A DNA stretch of 64,000 bases from Bathynomus jamesi (lineage: Eukaryota > Arthropoda > Malacostraca > Isopoda > Cirolanidae). Where the stretch lies: contig JAJOZX010007512.1 of NCBI GenBank assembly GCA_023014485.1, positions 1-64,000 of the forward strand. Reading direction: 5' to 3'. Each line of letters begins with the position of its first letter. The stretch's first letter is position 1. Positions 9,564 through 22,156 of the stretch are shown here, piece after piece. A model generated the notes under the pieces. It was not told the origin of the DNA and did not search any database. It was given only the letters and a program-made list of their open reading frames with translations. Made by a program: the position numbers and the translations under genes.

Positions 9564-9991
9564 AAGATGTTTAAAAGACTGTATATATATAATTATAGTA
9601 AACTTATGTCAAGATAAACTAGTTATCCATAAAAACCTAATTGGTTTTCTATAATTCTGTTTTCTATGGTTGGTGAATTATGTGTAGGCTAACTACGTTA
9701 TTTGTTTCGTCGGATTGTGTTTTGGCTAATTTCAAGTTTAATGAAGTTCAAGTTAATGATATTTGTTTCTAATCGTTAAACACTATATACATCTATTGTA
9801 AAACACTATATACATCTATACATCTATAGTGAAACACTATATATATCTATTTATCTATCTTAAAAAATTATAAAATATTTATCGTTTAATTTTGCTCATG
9901 TTGTTGCAAAGTAATACATTTCAAACTTGTTTTAAATAAAGAAAAAATTAATATATATATATATCTATATCACAAGATGTTTAAAAGACTG

Positions 9992-10039
<48 letters not shown>

Positions 10040-10351
10040 AAGATGTTTAAAAGACTGTATATATATATATATATATAATATATATATTATATATATATAT
10101 TAGTAAACTTATGTCAAGATAAACTAGTTATCCATAAAAACCTAATTGGTTTTCTATGGTTGGTTGAATTATGTGTAGGCTAACTACGTTATTTGTTTCG
10201 TCGGATTGTGTTTTGGCTAATTTCAAGTTTTAAATGAAGTTTCGTAAATTTTCATTATTCGTGACTTAAATATTTATAATAAAAATTAAGTGTGTAAAAA
10301 TTATTTATTTAAAAAACAGAATTTAATTGGATTAACTACCGTCATATATAT
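8586..10351. repeat. TA microsatellites and about 450-bp tandem repeat, two full and partial copies
   Basis: Pure TA runs occur at about 8763-8811, 9071-9093, 9509-9560, 9997-10036 and 10060-10100. Between them a unit of about 450 bp starting CACAAGATGTTTAAAAGA-like recurs from about 9111, 9561 and 10035, including GGCTAACTACGTTATTTGTT at about 9237, 9687 and 10180. Within the unit, ACACTATATACATCTAT is itself repeated. No coding is seen. The stretch 8586-8762 and 8812-9060 is unrecognised. Confidence 0.8.
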
Positions 10352-11095
10352 TGTGGTACACTATTTAAATGGATGATTAATATATGGTTTTCTGGGACAC
10401 ATGGCGCTATCTGGCAACTGAATACATTGCGCTATCTGGCAACTCAGCCAGAATAGAGGTTTATAAAAGACCGAGAGACGACTGACTGAGTCATTCAAGC
10501 TCGGCTCCCAGCCGAGCAAGGACCTCTGGTCCTTCTCTTTCTGGCCCTTTGGGAAAACCCCTTAGAGGCCTCTTAGGTTAGGTAAACGAAAATAACTTGG
10601 GGGAGAACTCCGCCTCCAAGCTGCATGCCTTGCAATCAAAGGCCACTACTCTCTCTCCCCTTCAGGTCTCTCTCTCTCCTTCAGGTGTACCCCTCCCCCC
10701 TTGGCTCAGTGAACTGGCTGATTCAGCCAACTGGCTGATTAGGAGCCTATAAAACAACGCCTACTCGGCTGAAGTCTTAATATGCACTTGGCTCCTGCCA
10801 GGTGAACACCTCTCCTCCTTTCTCTCCTCCTTTCTCTCTGGCCCTTTGGGGGGAATAGCTTGGAGGAGAACTCCACCCCCAAGTTGCATGCCCCTTGCAA
10901 CCCCGGTTGGCAACAAAGGGCCCTTTGGGGTATTTTTTTTTCCTTTTTTTTGCACACACCCCACCCCCCTTTGCAACATTACGTAATCACTTGCAACATT
11001 CTTGCACTCTCCCCTTTTTCGGATATGCTACTGACAATGGATAAAGACTAATAAAACTGTGTATTGAAAAGAGCACTTGTTGTCAGAGTGGGATT
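10352..11095 (+). mobile_element. Candidate Gypsy-type 5' LTR with tRNA-Leu-like primer site
   Basis: The block starts TGTGGTACA, is more GC-rich than its surroundings, has a TATA box (TATAAAA, 10462-10468) and a polyadenylation signal (AATAAA, 11050-11055). It is followed at about 11081 by TGTCAGAGTGGGATT, which resembles the tRNA-Leu primer-binding site of many Gypsy elements. Internally, GGAGAACTCC near 10603 and 10864 and a repeated CTGGCCCTTTGGG mark a partial tandem duplication of about 270 bp. No gag or pol follows, so this would be a solo or remnant LTR. The exact ends and a target duplication were not established. Confidence 0.4.
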
Positions 11096-13689
11096 TCTTA
11101 AAATAATTCCAATGATATGGCTAACTTATTAAAAATTCTTTAAAAATAGACTGAAGCAATATAGTTGCAACAATTCCAGATTCCAACATTCATTACCAAG
11201 AATGTATGAACAACCACCCAAATTTATTTTTTACCCAATTTAATCCAATGAGATGTCAGCCACATTGGAGTTTTTTAAAACTAAAAAGGATATCAACAGT
11301 GTTGATTCAAATTTATTTTTTCATAACCTTGTTTCAAAAAGTAAAAATGTAAGGCAAAAATATAAAAATTAATGTCAGATGATATAGGGTCTAGCAATTC
11401 TATTCACAAAATTTATGAGTAACTGGTACAAGGTATATTTTCTGGCTGCCTATCACATTCATGCTACACCTATCCAGGAGGACTTTCATAGCCTACTGAT
11501 TTCCCCAAACAAATCAACAAAGCTTACTTGAAGATATTATGAAGCCTAAGAGAACTTGGATATCTGGCTACACCACCTTTTTTCTTAATTATAAATAACC
11601 AAAATGATGCCTATATTATTTACAAAATTAAAACAAAATCGACAGTATTTTTAATAAATTCAACAGTTCAAAAGAAGCTAGGGGCCTGTTTAATAAAAAT
11701 GAGAAGCTTTTCTCATTCCATCCATCCATTCATTCATAATTTAAAAAACCTATTTTCCATTCTTCATTGCACATTACTCATCCCCAGCAGTATGGGCATA
11801 CAATTCCCTGGAATAACATACTCGCTAATCTCAGAGATTTGCGATTACCTTTCATAATGAGACTGGAATATCTTTTGTAATAGGGCAGAATCTGGCGAAA
11901 CAAATTACCTATTTACTCTTTCTGCTTCTAGTCAATTCTTTACATCTCATGACACCCAAATGTGCCTGCAAATTCTCAAAGAGGGTTGGTGGGCACACTG
12001 CCCAAGTCCAATATATATATTTTCTTTTTATGGCAATGAGAATCCATCACACACAGGGATGCAAGTATATCCTAATTTCCAAAGTTCCCTAGAGTTACCT
12101 TTCACAGTTCTCATAAGGAAGGCAAGCACCTATTCTAAACTCTGATTCCTAACATGTTTTGACAAGCCAAACAAATGCAGGACTATACGTTACATCATGT
12201 CATAAATGAGCCCTTTATTTCCGATATTTCATTGACATTATTAGAACAATAGTTACTTACCTTTATAATTCCTTATAAATTTTATTTCAAATTTTTCCTC
12301 AATTCTTTCTTTTAATTCAACATCACCTTTTAGTATCTGGTGAATCTAATAGTGCTAGTGTCCCCGAGCAACTGATACAATGAGAAAACGAATGGAACGG
12401 TCACCCTTGGCCCCTCCCCGCCTTCCTGCAAAAAAAAAAAAAAATTAAAAAATGGTTTCACATTTCTCAAACCTTGCCCAAACAGACACCAAGTTATTTA
12501 TGTTTTCTTGCCCAAATGTAGCTACAGATTTTTTTATCAAGATTTACAAAGAAAATAGGAACCAATAATTCTGCATTTGAAGGCTATTACACAACAGGTT
12601 TTATGTTAGATACTTTAAAAGATTTTCCCAAGTATCCTTCAAACATTTATTTTTTATGAATACAGTCAAAGAGGTTCTTCATTCGGTTCAAGAGATATTC
12701 ATTAGCTTTGGTAACCACAAAATTTAGAAGCAAGAAAATGGTTACCGTAAAAGTTTTGAGCCTCGTTAAGGATTTGTACTGACCTAGTGAAAACCTCAAA
12801 TTTGACATCTTGCCATAAAAATTCTTGATTTAGGGGCTCTTACAAGAATGACAAATCTAAATAAAAAGTTTTTAAGTAAAAACTAAAAGAAATACCAGGA
12901 CAGATGATCTCTCATAAAGCAAGGTAGATAAAGATAAAGGAATCTGCAAATATATGAACACAATAACAACTATCAACAGCCAAATGATTGAGACCCTACA
13001 ACTCGCCTTCACTTGGAAAAAGTATAAATGTCTTTATAAACTTTCAAGCTTAAATGGTATACTGTATTTTCTTTTGAATACAATCCCAATACCCTCAAAT
13101 CTCAACAGTTTAAGAATCCTAACTCTGTGGATATTAAAAATATTCAGTAAAATACCATACAACCAAAGAAATGTGGTAAATTTAGGTCAACTCTGTCATC
13201 TACATGTATTAGCTTTTAATCAGTTTTATTCTTCTACTTATGGATAATAACAGACAGGATTTTCAGTAATAGTGGGGTTGGAGGAGGAAAATTCCAAACC
13301 CCTATTGCCAGTCACTCCCCATGAAAGCTAAAATGAGCTCTTGTCCCCTCCTCTCAAAAATTTCTAATGCGAGGCTTAACATCATTGGTAAAAGTCCAGA
13401 ATCAAAACATAGTTCAGAAACCAAGTCCAAAATTACTGACAACCCAACTTAACATAATTATCACTAAGCTAATATAAACTCTCTCTGAACTGCACCTGTA
13501 TTCTAGAATTTTGCCATATCATTTGTAAAACTTTGAAACTTGTTATAGTTTAAACAGTATAGTAGTATCTGACATCTTTTCAATCAAGTGGAGCAATATA
13601 AAGTACTATATTCTTTTTATTTCATTAATAGGCTATATGATACATTGAAAAAGAAAACGTAACGACCCTACATTCAACAGACAATTTAC
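11096..13689. other. AT-rich DNA without recognisable features
   Basis: No open frame with family resemblance, no RNA gene and no clear terminal repeats were found. A C-rich stretch ending in a 14-base A run (about 12400-12445, CACCCTTGGCCC then CCTTCCTGC) resembles the 3' end of a retroposed sequence and recurs near 17900. The 97-codon frame at 12954-13247 has no recognisable motif and is probably chance. Confidence 0.6.
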
Positions 13690-14273
13690 TAGGGATGTAC
13701 AGATATATCGGTAGATTTTTAAAAACATCGGTATCACCTGATATTTCAAAAGTACGATTTTCCAAAATTATGAATAAAACACTATTTAGTGGATGAAATT
13801 TCCAATATTTTATTGTTTTATCACTTCACATAATTCGTTATTTTTTCACAAGGGTTAAGTTCTCATGTAAAAATGGCAGCTGCTCTGTATGTTCATTGTT
13901 CAGGAGAGAGCCGATTTCTAGCAGCACTGGCATTGTTTCCTCCAATACTGAACATGCATTCGCTCGCAACTGTTGTTGATGGTGCTCCCAAATATCTCTG
14001 AGCTAAGTTCCCCAAAAACACATTTACTAAGCCCAACATAGACCCACAGTCCAATTGTATAACAAACGAAACTATGACATCTAATGCAGTGTTGCTATCT
14101 TTAATGAAAAGGATTACTGCTTTGTTGCCAAATTTTCAACACAGAAAATAAATTATGAATACGTTACAAAAATGACAAACTAATAAACCCTAGCTGGATA
14201 TCGGTATCGGTTGATACTGTTTTTAATTATCGGTATCGGTTATCGGCTAAAAAGCGATACCGGTACATCCCTA
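13690..14273 (-). mobile_element. hAT-type non-autonomous element (TAGGGATGTAC ends)
   Basis: The inverted ends read TAGGGATGTAC and GTACATCCCTA, with CGGTATCGG-type subterminal repeats on both sides. An 8-bp target duplication flanks it (CAATTTAC 13682-13689, CAATTAAC 14274-14281, one mismatch). It retains, on the minus strand near 14000-13860, a degraded remnant of the hAT C-terminal dimerisation region. The same family recurs at 15793-16396. Confidence 0.8.
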
Positions 14274-15290
14274 CAATTAACACAAAAAAATTTTACTCTG
14301 CAAACACAAAATTTTGCATTTCTAAAATGCTGATGAATTATGGTAGTGGTGTCAGACGATAGCAAAAAATAAATTCTAAACATTCAGTTGTACTTTTCAT
14401 AAAATTAAAGATAAAACAAGAGATTCCTTCTATTATTTTTTAAGGAAAAAATACACAATTAAAAAAATTAAGCAATTAACAAATAGCTTTAACAGTCAAT
14501 CCTTTTTCAAAGTATTTTATCCTACATAAATATACTAAACTTTTCCCTATTCATTAGTTATCCACCTACCTTCCAACATCAACCTACTGTACAATAACAC
14601 CTTTAATTAATAAAAAGATAAGGAGCGAGCTATCAGCTTTTCTTACCAGCAATAAATACCATTAAAGCGCTTTTCAAATCTAATATATTTCATCTTTGAA
14701 AAATAAATATGGAAAATTTTTAAAAATTCAATGTTTTTCATGAATACTTTTTGTGGAGATTGTGATAAAAAATGGATACTGAAATGTTGGGGATGGGGGG
14801 GCATGAGGCTGTACAGAGTACACTGTGGGTAGATAAAATTATGAGCAATTAGCATGTTCGGGGGTAGGGTAGGTGAAATATTTCTTTATAAAGTGAATTT
14901 TGAATTTTCCCACACTGTATACCCCAACCATCCACAATTTTACCCACCCATACCAAACCCCACACCGCCCCTTCTCCCACACTGTAGTATATACCATAAA
15001 ATATACCCAATATCATATCATATATATATATATATATATACTGAAACTAGCTACCCATTACTTTTTCTAATACTGTATTTCTTTATAAGCTAAACTTGGC
15101 CTATAATAAAAATTGATAACGTAGTCTAGGCCTCTATGAAAAACAATATTATTCCTACTGAATGTCTAAAATGGGATTTGCCAATAAAAAATGCTATTGA
15201 GATGTGGTCTAGATTCAAAAAATTTTAGGATATACAATGTAGAATGTAGATGTAGTCCTTTCAGAATTATTATGAACAACAAGATTAGGG
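14274..15290. other. AT-rich DNA without recognisable features
   Basis: I see only a (TA)n run near 15020-15040 and C-rich stretches near 14910-14980. The frames at 14643-14855 and 14854-15093 are low-complexity and unconvincing. Confidence 0.6.
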
Positions 15291-15498
15291 GAAACCTTTG
15301 AGTTGAAATAAGGAAATAGCTAGAATGATTAAAGACAAGAAAAGAGCATTCACAGAATTTAAAAGCAGTATATAATAGCCTCGTGGACTCGGGTAATTAT
15401 AAGGAATTAAGAAATAAGTTAAATAGTTTGATTAGGAGTAGCAAAAGGCATAATGAAATGATTAATGATTTTAATAATTATTTTAGCTCTGTTTTAAC

Positions 15499-16640
15499 CA
15501 GAGGTGGGTAAAGTTCTTTCATTTGTTACTTAAGTTAAAGTACACGTTATCAAAAGTACTTTAGTTGAAGTACAAAAGTAAGTGTTTTAAAATGTACTTA
15601 CAGTAAGTATTGAAAAGTAAGAAGCACTTTTTCAAAAATGAAATAAAATACACTACAAATATATAACAATATAAAATAAACATCATTATGGCAAACAGAT
15701 TTCATTAGGATATAGAATTAGGATTATTATAAGTAGGAATTATTATATTACAAACTATAATTTATTATCGAATAATTTATTATAATAAGTTTTAGGGATG
15801 TACCGATATCGCTTTTTAGTCGATAACCGATACCGATAATTAAAAACAGTATCGGCCGATACACGACACCGATATCCAGCTAGGGTTTATTAGTTTGTCA
15901 TATTTTTGTAACATTCATAATTTATTTTCTGCGTTGAAAATTTGGCAACAAAGCAATAATCCTTTTCATTAAATATAGCAACACTGCATTAGATGTCATA
16001 GTTTTGTTTGTTATAAAAATGGACTGTGGGCCTATGTTGGGCTTAGTAAATGTGTTTTTTGGGAGCACCATCAACAACAGTTGCGAGTGAATGCATGTTT
16101 AGTATTGGAGGAAACATTGCCAGTGCTGCTAGAAATTGGCTCTCTCCTGAACATAGAGAGGAGCTGCTATTTTTACATGAGAACTTAACCCTTGTGAAAA
16201 AATAACGAGTTATGTGAAGTGATAAAACAATAAAATATTGGAAATGTCATCCTCTAAATAGTGTTTTATTTATAATTTTGGAAAAAATCGTACTTTTGAA
16301 GTATCGGCCGATATTTTTTAAAATCAGCCGACACCAATATTTTTAAAAATCTACCGATATCACCGACACAGATACCGATATATCAGTACATCCCTAATAA
16401 GTATGCATTATATACAAAATTTCTTATTTCCAGAATTTGTTTACCAATTTGAATGAAATTGTCAAGCATACAACCATTTTGTTACTTCGTACTTTTAAAT
16501 TTTCACAACATTGTACAGTACTAAAGTTAAAGTACAAAATTTTTCCCAAGATTGTGTACTTAAGTTAGAGTAAAAGTATTACAAAAAAAATGAAAAGCTA
16601 CTTAAGTATATATCTACTTCACTTCTATCCACCTCCTCTA
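15499..16640. mobile_element. hAT-type MITE (CAGAGGTGGGTAAAG end) split by another MITE
   Basis: An exact 8-bp duplication GTTTTAAC flanks it (15491-15498 and 16641-16648). The left end is CAGAGGTGGGTAAAG and the right end reads CTATCCACCTCCTCTA, imperfectly inverted, with AAGTA-rich subterminal repeats. It interrupts the CR1-like LINE and is itself interrupted at 15793-16396. Confidence 0.8.
15793..16396 (+). mobile_element. hAT-type element with retained hATC domain, nested in a MITE
   Basis: Ends TAGGGATGTACCGATA and TATCAGTACATCCCTA, flanked by ATAAGTTT and ATAAGTAT (8 bp, one mismatch). At about 16057-16200 the plus strand codes for GAPSTTVASECMFSIGG followed by LSPEHREELLFLHEN, a hAT C-terminal dimerisation domain. 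The element is thus a deletion derivative of a hAT transposon that kept the end of the transposase gene. Confidence 0.85.
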
Positions 16641-17734
16641 GTTTTAACTGAAGAAAATATGAATAACTTGGTTTTTAATTCTTTAGATTCTGTAAACTCT
16701 GGCTTTCTTGATAAGATTCATATAAGAAAGGATAATATTAGGTGAGTGATTAATACAATGAAGTTAAATAAAGCTGCTGTACCTGATAATATTACACTGG
16801 GATTCTCAGAGAAGGGGGGGATAGCTTATCTGAGGCACTAACTATTTTGTTTGCTAGGTTTATTAATTATGCAGTCGTACCTGAAGAATAGAAAAAAAGA
16901 AAATGTAGTACCCATTTACAGAAAAGCGTATTAAAAAGGAAGTAGAAATTATATGCCTGTTAATTTAACATTACTGGTAGGAAAGATACTAGAAAGAATT
17001 ATAAAGAAGAATATTCAAGATCATTTGGATAATTTTAATATTTTAACTTCACAACATGCATTTAGATCGGGAAGGTCTTGTTTGTCTCTAATCTCTTAGA
17101 CTTTTTAGAATTTGTTACTGAACAGGTAGATAATGGAAATGATATAGATGTTATTTATTTCGATTTTAGTAAGGCACTTGACATCGATATAAATTAAAAG
17201 CTCATGGGATACTCGAGTCAGTTATATAGTGGGTAGAAAAATGGTTAGAAGACAGAGAGAGAGTAATTCCAAATGGTCGTAAATCTAGGTGGCAAAAAGT
17301 GAAAAGTAGGGTACCACAGGAATCGGTGTTAGATCCATTACTCTTTATTTTCTATCTAAATGATTCAGAGAAGGGAGTACGTACAGTAGTAAAATTTCTA
17401 AATTTGCAGATGACACTAAAGTAGTAGGCCCAATTACAAATAAAGAAAATTCTTATAAACTCCTAAAAGATCTTGATAGATTAATGGCCTGGGCTAGTAA
17501 ATAGCAGATGGAATTTATTGTTTGAAAAGCCCTCCATTTTGGCAGAAACAATAGAAAGTTTAGTTACAAGATGCAAGGAAATTGGTTGAAGGATAAGTCA
17601 CAAAAAGATTTTGGCATTATAGTTAGTAGTGATCTATAATTTTGTAAGCAGTGTATAGACTATAGAGGCTAAAAATAAGGCGAATAAAATGGTAGGTATT
17701 ATTAAGAGGAATATTCATTCCAAAAGTAAGGAAG

Positions 17735-17940
17735 TTGGTTAATCTGTATTCTCAATCTTTCATCCACTCAACCAATCAAATCTGAAACAACCTTCCTTAA
17801 TCCATCTTTCCCTCAATGTCTATGACCTCCAATCCTCTAAATGCAGTGATTTTGGCTCTCTCTCCTTCTTCTATGGGGGGCGGCGTTTATTGTGGGCATT
17901 CACCCTTGGCCCATCCTTCCTGCATAAAAAAATTATATAA
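17735..17940. mobile_element. Short insertion in the LINE, retroposon-like
   Basis: The LINE reading is interrupted between a KSKEV-like and an LVRPHLEYC-like segment by about 200 bp that ends CACCCTTGGCCCATCCTTCC and an A-rich tail. The same ending occurs near 12405-12445. It may be a SINE-like family, but no RNA polymerase III boxes were recognised. Confidence 0.35.
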
Positions 17941-18345
17941 TTCTTGTTAGGCCTCACTTAGAATACTGCATTCACTGGTCCCCTTTACTGTAGGCATGAC
18001 ATAGATATGTATACTTGAAGGTGTGCAATGTAGAGCAACCAAACTCATCCCTAGCTTAAAAAGACTGGAATAGGGAAAAATTAAAGGAATTGGGTATGGT
18101 ATGTTTAGTTTTGAGACACATTATTTAAGGGAAGATATGATAACCTACAGATGTTCAAATAGTTCAGATTTAACTAATTACTTATTGGAGTCAGAAAGAA
18201 GAATTTGAAGGCATAATAAGAAAATTAGAGAACAGGCTTGTAGATTGGCTCTACAAAATACTTTCATCATAGATTAGTAGACTTCTGGAATAACTTGCCA
18301 TATGATGTGGGAAATAGTAGCTCCTTAGTTTTAATAATAAAAAAT

Positions 18346-19570
18346 GGACACCATCACGAATGACATTGTGCACATTGTAGTTTAAGTTATGTAGTCTATT
18401 TCGGTAGCTCTGTAAACAGTTTTGTTTATTGTCTGAGTGAAATTAATGATTTGGAAAATTTTATTAGAAAATGTAACTTACGACTTGGATATAACCTTCA
18501 TAGGCCCAATTGGTTTCATGCTTTCCAAATTTAATGTAATGGTGTCAGCAGTATATATACAGTATATGGCTAGTAAATTTGGGTTAAGGTTAAGCAAACT
18601 AACAATAGGCAACGCCTGGCCTAACTTAACAAACCTTATGTTCAGCCAGCCCCAGCAAGAGCCTTGAACTGGACTAACTGTAGGACTTGTTAAGAAACCG
18701 TGATATAGCCAGGAATTCTAAGCTGAGGAGGGCCAGACAATTGAATATACAGTAGATCCCACCATATCCCCAAGGTTACGTTCCAGAAGACCTCACAGAT
18801 ATGAAAATAACATATGGGGAAAATAGGGTTTGGTTCCAACCTGACCTAAAATACCCTTTTTTTTTAATTAAAACTAAATAAAGAAATAATATATACACAA
18901 TGAATTAAAGTGGTACTGGTATTAATTAATGAAAATTAGAATGGAAAAAGATAATGTTGCAGAAGGTTTCCATCCTGCTGAATTCCAATCTGTATGGTCT
19001 TACTGGGAAATTGTTGACACCATTATATGAAACAATACCAATGTGGAGAATTTGGCAGATGTTATGACAGAAAGGTAGTGAAGAGGAGACACATGAGGAG
19101 ACAAGAAAATAACACCCAAAATTAAAGTAAAATAACTTTAATAATTCACCGTGTAACAAAATTTGTCCATGAGTTAAAACTATTATTTTCTGATTTTTTA
19201 GGGCATAAATAAGTAAAAATGAGCAGTCACCAAGTTCAGACTTCGGTTCTGAGTTCATGAGATCGATTCATTGATTTTTTGCCATTTTTGCTTATTAATT
19301 TAAGGGTTTTTCACACTATTGCTTTTAAATCAAATGAATCCTGTTAAGTATAATTTTAATTGATGTTAACACGATTATTATGATAAATCAATGATGAAAA
19401 ATGAAGTTCTCCAGGCCCCGTCTTTAGAAATGAAAATAAAAAGGAGGAAACGAGTAGGGAATAATTATGTATTATAATATGTTAATACACAGACAGTGAT
19501 ACAGTGCAGCATTGATAAAGAGTATTGCTAGGAGAATTGATACAGAATTGATACAAAAATTCTAGCGTTA
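18346..19570. other. No recognisable genes
   Basis: Frames at 18437-18667 and 18926-19258 show no family motif. A stretch near 18740-18850 (ACAGTAGATCCCACCATATC and following) resembles the end of a mariner-type MITE but no partner end was found. Confidence 0.5.
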
Positions 19571-19578
19571 TAGTTTAA

Positions 19579-19966
19579 TCAAAAAGAAGTTTGTCTACGA
19601 GATTGGCGATTGTATTTCAGTTCACTCTCACGCAAAAGGTTCCAGATATAGTCCCCCATCATACTTTCATTGTACTGTCCCTTGTAGCGTTCCTCGAAAG
19701 AGCTGACATCCTGGTGAAATCTTTCACCTTGTTCTTCTGAGTAGTCTCCCATGTTTTCTTTGAACTCATCAATGTGGGCGTGTAGTACGTGCAGTTTCAG
19801 CGACATCCGGCAGCCCATGCTCCGGTACGTGTCCACAAGTTCGTCAACGATTTCCCTGTAGTTCTCTGCCTTGTGGTTTCCGAGGAAACCTTTGACTAGA
19901 GAAACGAAGCTTGTCCAAGCTGCCCGCTCAACCTCAGAAAGCTTCTCAGGAAAGCTGTCGGAGTCA
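19579..19966 (-). pseudogene. 3' part of a transposon-like gene split by insertion
   Basis: This leftward frame continues the one at 24548-23234 after the element at 19971-23233. It carries LIDSDSFPEKLSEVERAAW, FLGNHKAENYREIVDELV, MSLKLHVLHAHIDEFKENMG and GERFHQDVSSFEERYKGQY, in the order in which this family normally follows the GPQVKRLI segment of the 5' part. The frame ends in a stop at 19579-19581. See the 5' part for function. Confidence 0.75.
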
Positions 19967-20796
19967 ATAAGGGTCATTCTCTGTCAGATCAACCAAAAAA
20001 AATTGAAATTAACACCCTCATCTCTCATATTTTGCTGAAATTTGGTTTGTAGGGAGTTTGTGAGCCCTGAAACCATTTCTGAAATTATAAGGTCAATCCG
20101 ACCAATGGTTCAAAAGATATGACCTCGGGCAATTTGAGGTCACTCGCGAGGTTACTAACATTTGGCGAGCCATAACTTGGGTAATATTATCATAATTATA
20201 TAAAAGTATATATATTTAGAATCAGAAAATGACAAGGAATCCAAATATGCAAGTTTTAGAACTCTAGGTTGAAAAATAAAAAAGTTACACTGTAACCAAA
20301 ATTTGAGGTCACGATTTGACCTCTGGGTATCAAATGAGAATTTTTTTTTTAAATGTAAAAATGAAGGCATAGGCATTGGCTATTAGAATCAGCAAAAAAG
20401 TTTGTTTATGTTAGTATTTTTCATGTAACTAACATATAAGTGAACACCATATTCATAAGTTGTGCGTCAATTCTACCTATTTTTTCACACAAGCTCATAA
20501 TTTGACCTATAGAAATTAAAATTACATTTTTTATAGATATAAAAAACAAAGTCAGAGTTCTTGACTAATAGAAACAATCATAAAAAGTTTGTTTATGTTG
20601 GTACTTTTCATGTAACTAACTTATAAGTGAACACCATATTTATAAATTGCTTGTCATTTCAAGGAATTTTTATATCTTAGCTATCAATTTGACCTTAAGC
20701 TCCAAGAATTTAATAAAAATTGTATTTCACTGCTAATCTACACTGGCAATAATAGTTATAATAGTGAAAGGGGAAGACTAAGCAAGAGAGACTTGC

Positions 20797-22112
20797 ATGA
20801 TGCAACTTTGCAATGATTGCCCAAAAGAAGAGGGTGTCCTGGATTTTCTGGAGTTACTTGACAGTGTGAAATCAGCTCCAAATGAAATATCTTACAAGCA
20901 ATGGGTGACTGTTGACCGTTGTACAATGGTTGATAAGGTGGAGCCACTTCATGAATACTTATCATCCCTAAGCATGAAAATATCCCGCATGGTTCGTCAT
21001 CACTTTGTTGCTCAGCAACAATCACAGTACTTCAAGCAGTTGAAAGAAACACTACCACCTCAGAGCGAGGTAGTTATAGTAGGTGATTTCTCTGAGAATT
21101 ATTCTTTCATTGTCCAGGATGCTGCCCAAGGGTTTCACTGGGACAATTCACAGTGTACAGTTCACCCTTTTGTCATCTATTATAGATCATCCGCAGACCA
21201 GGAACTTAGCCATTTTAGTGTCTGTTTCTTATCTGCATCACTAAAACACAACACTATAATGGTTTACTCATTCATATTGAAGCTTATGACATATGTTAAA
21301 TTCAGATGCCCACAATTGAAGAAGGTGCACTATTTCTCAGATGGATGTGCTGGCCATATAAGAACAGATACAACTTCACAAATCTCTGTTACCATGAAGA
21401 GGATTTTGGTCTGTCTTGTGAATGGCACTTCTTTGCTACATCCCATGGCAAAAATGCATGTGATGGGATTGGAGGAACAGTGAAAAGAGCTACTGCTCAT
21501 GCCAGTTTGCAGAGAACTACAGAGAGGCAAATTCTTACACCAGAACACATGTTTCAGTTTTTGTGAAGAAAACTTGAGCAAGAAGATAAATTTTTTCTTT
21601 GTAACTACAGCTGATTTGAAAGATGCAGAAGAACGGTTGGAACATCGATTCAAGGATAGTAGGGCTATTCCTGGAACTCAGAAATATCATAGATTTGTTC
21701 CCCTAAACAAGGAAGAACTGATGGTGTATCCCATTTCAAGTGGCATTGGAGAAAAGAAAAGAATAAGGAAAGTCATTTTACTAATGAACCTGCAATGCTT
21801 GGTAACCTAAAATGTGTCAAACCAGGAGAGTATGTTGGCTGCATTTATGACATGCAAGTTTGGTATGGAATTGTGGAGGAATATTGTGAAGAGTTTGATG
21901 ATTTCACTGTGAACTTTCTACATCCCTCTGGGTCATCAGGATCAAGTGCATATTATTATCCATCAAACAAGGATTCATGTGCAGTGCCAGGACATCATAT
22001 ATTAACTGTAATGAGTTGTCCTACCCTAAGAGGAGGCAGCAGAATTCAATACATTTTTCCACAAAAAGAAATTGATGAGAGCATCGAGCATGCAAAAATT
22101 GTATTAGGCTAG
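20797..22112 (+). pseudogene. Transposase, C-terminal catalytic half (frameshifted)
   Basis: Frames 20797-21360, 21306-21566, 21560-21810 and 21795-22112 join by indels. Motifs in order are VVIVGDFSENYSFIVQDAAQ with a likely catalytic Asp, HPFVIYY, then HYFSDGCAG with a second Asp. EWHFFATSHGKNACDGIGG follows, with a candidate Glu/His, and GEYVGCIYDMQVWYGIV lies in a C-terminal beta-rich domain. The string is familiar from many invertebrate repeat-encoded proteins, and I read it as an RNase H-fold DDE transposase. The N-terminal zinc-rich and HTH part is missing here but is present in element B. Confidence 0.7.
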
Positions 22113-22156
22113 CACATGAATCCTCTAAGTAGGTCTTCCCCTTTCACTATTATAAC

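Larger units (their letters stand above)
15291..18345 (+). mobile_element. Decayed CR1-superfamily LINE, copy 1
   Basis: Rightward remnants appear in order. A pre-RT linker (about 15310-15480, KDKKRAF and LNSLIR-like) is followed, after a nested insertion, by RT blocks near 16730-17480. These include an AVPDNIT-like segment, LTLLVGKILERII, YFDFSKA, then FADDTK (about 17400), which is the RT catalytic box in F-A-D-D form. A thumb segment continues after another insertion near 17735-17940, and a typical CR1 3' tail region ends near 18340 (FWNNLP-like). Frameshifts and stops are frequent. The last 150 bp match the second copy at 36330-36490 in the opposite orientation. Confidence 0.75.

Noticed and set aside
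12954..13247. 97-codon open frame
   Set aside because: No motif, AT-rich composition and no supporting context; chance in AT-rich DNA cannot be excluded.
18720..18860. Mariner/Tigger-type MITE end
   Set aside because: Only one end-like string was seen, with no inverted partner or TA duplication.
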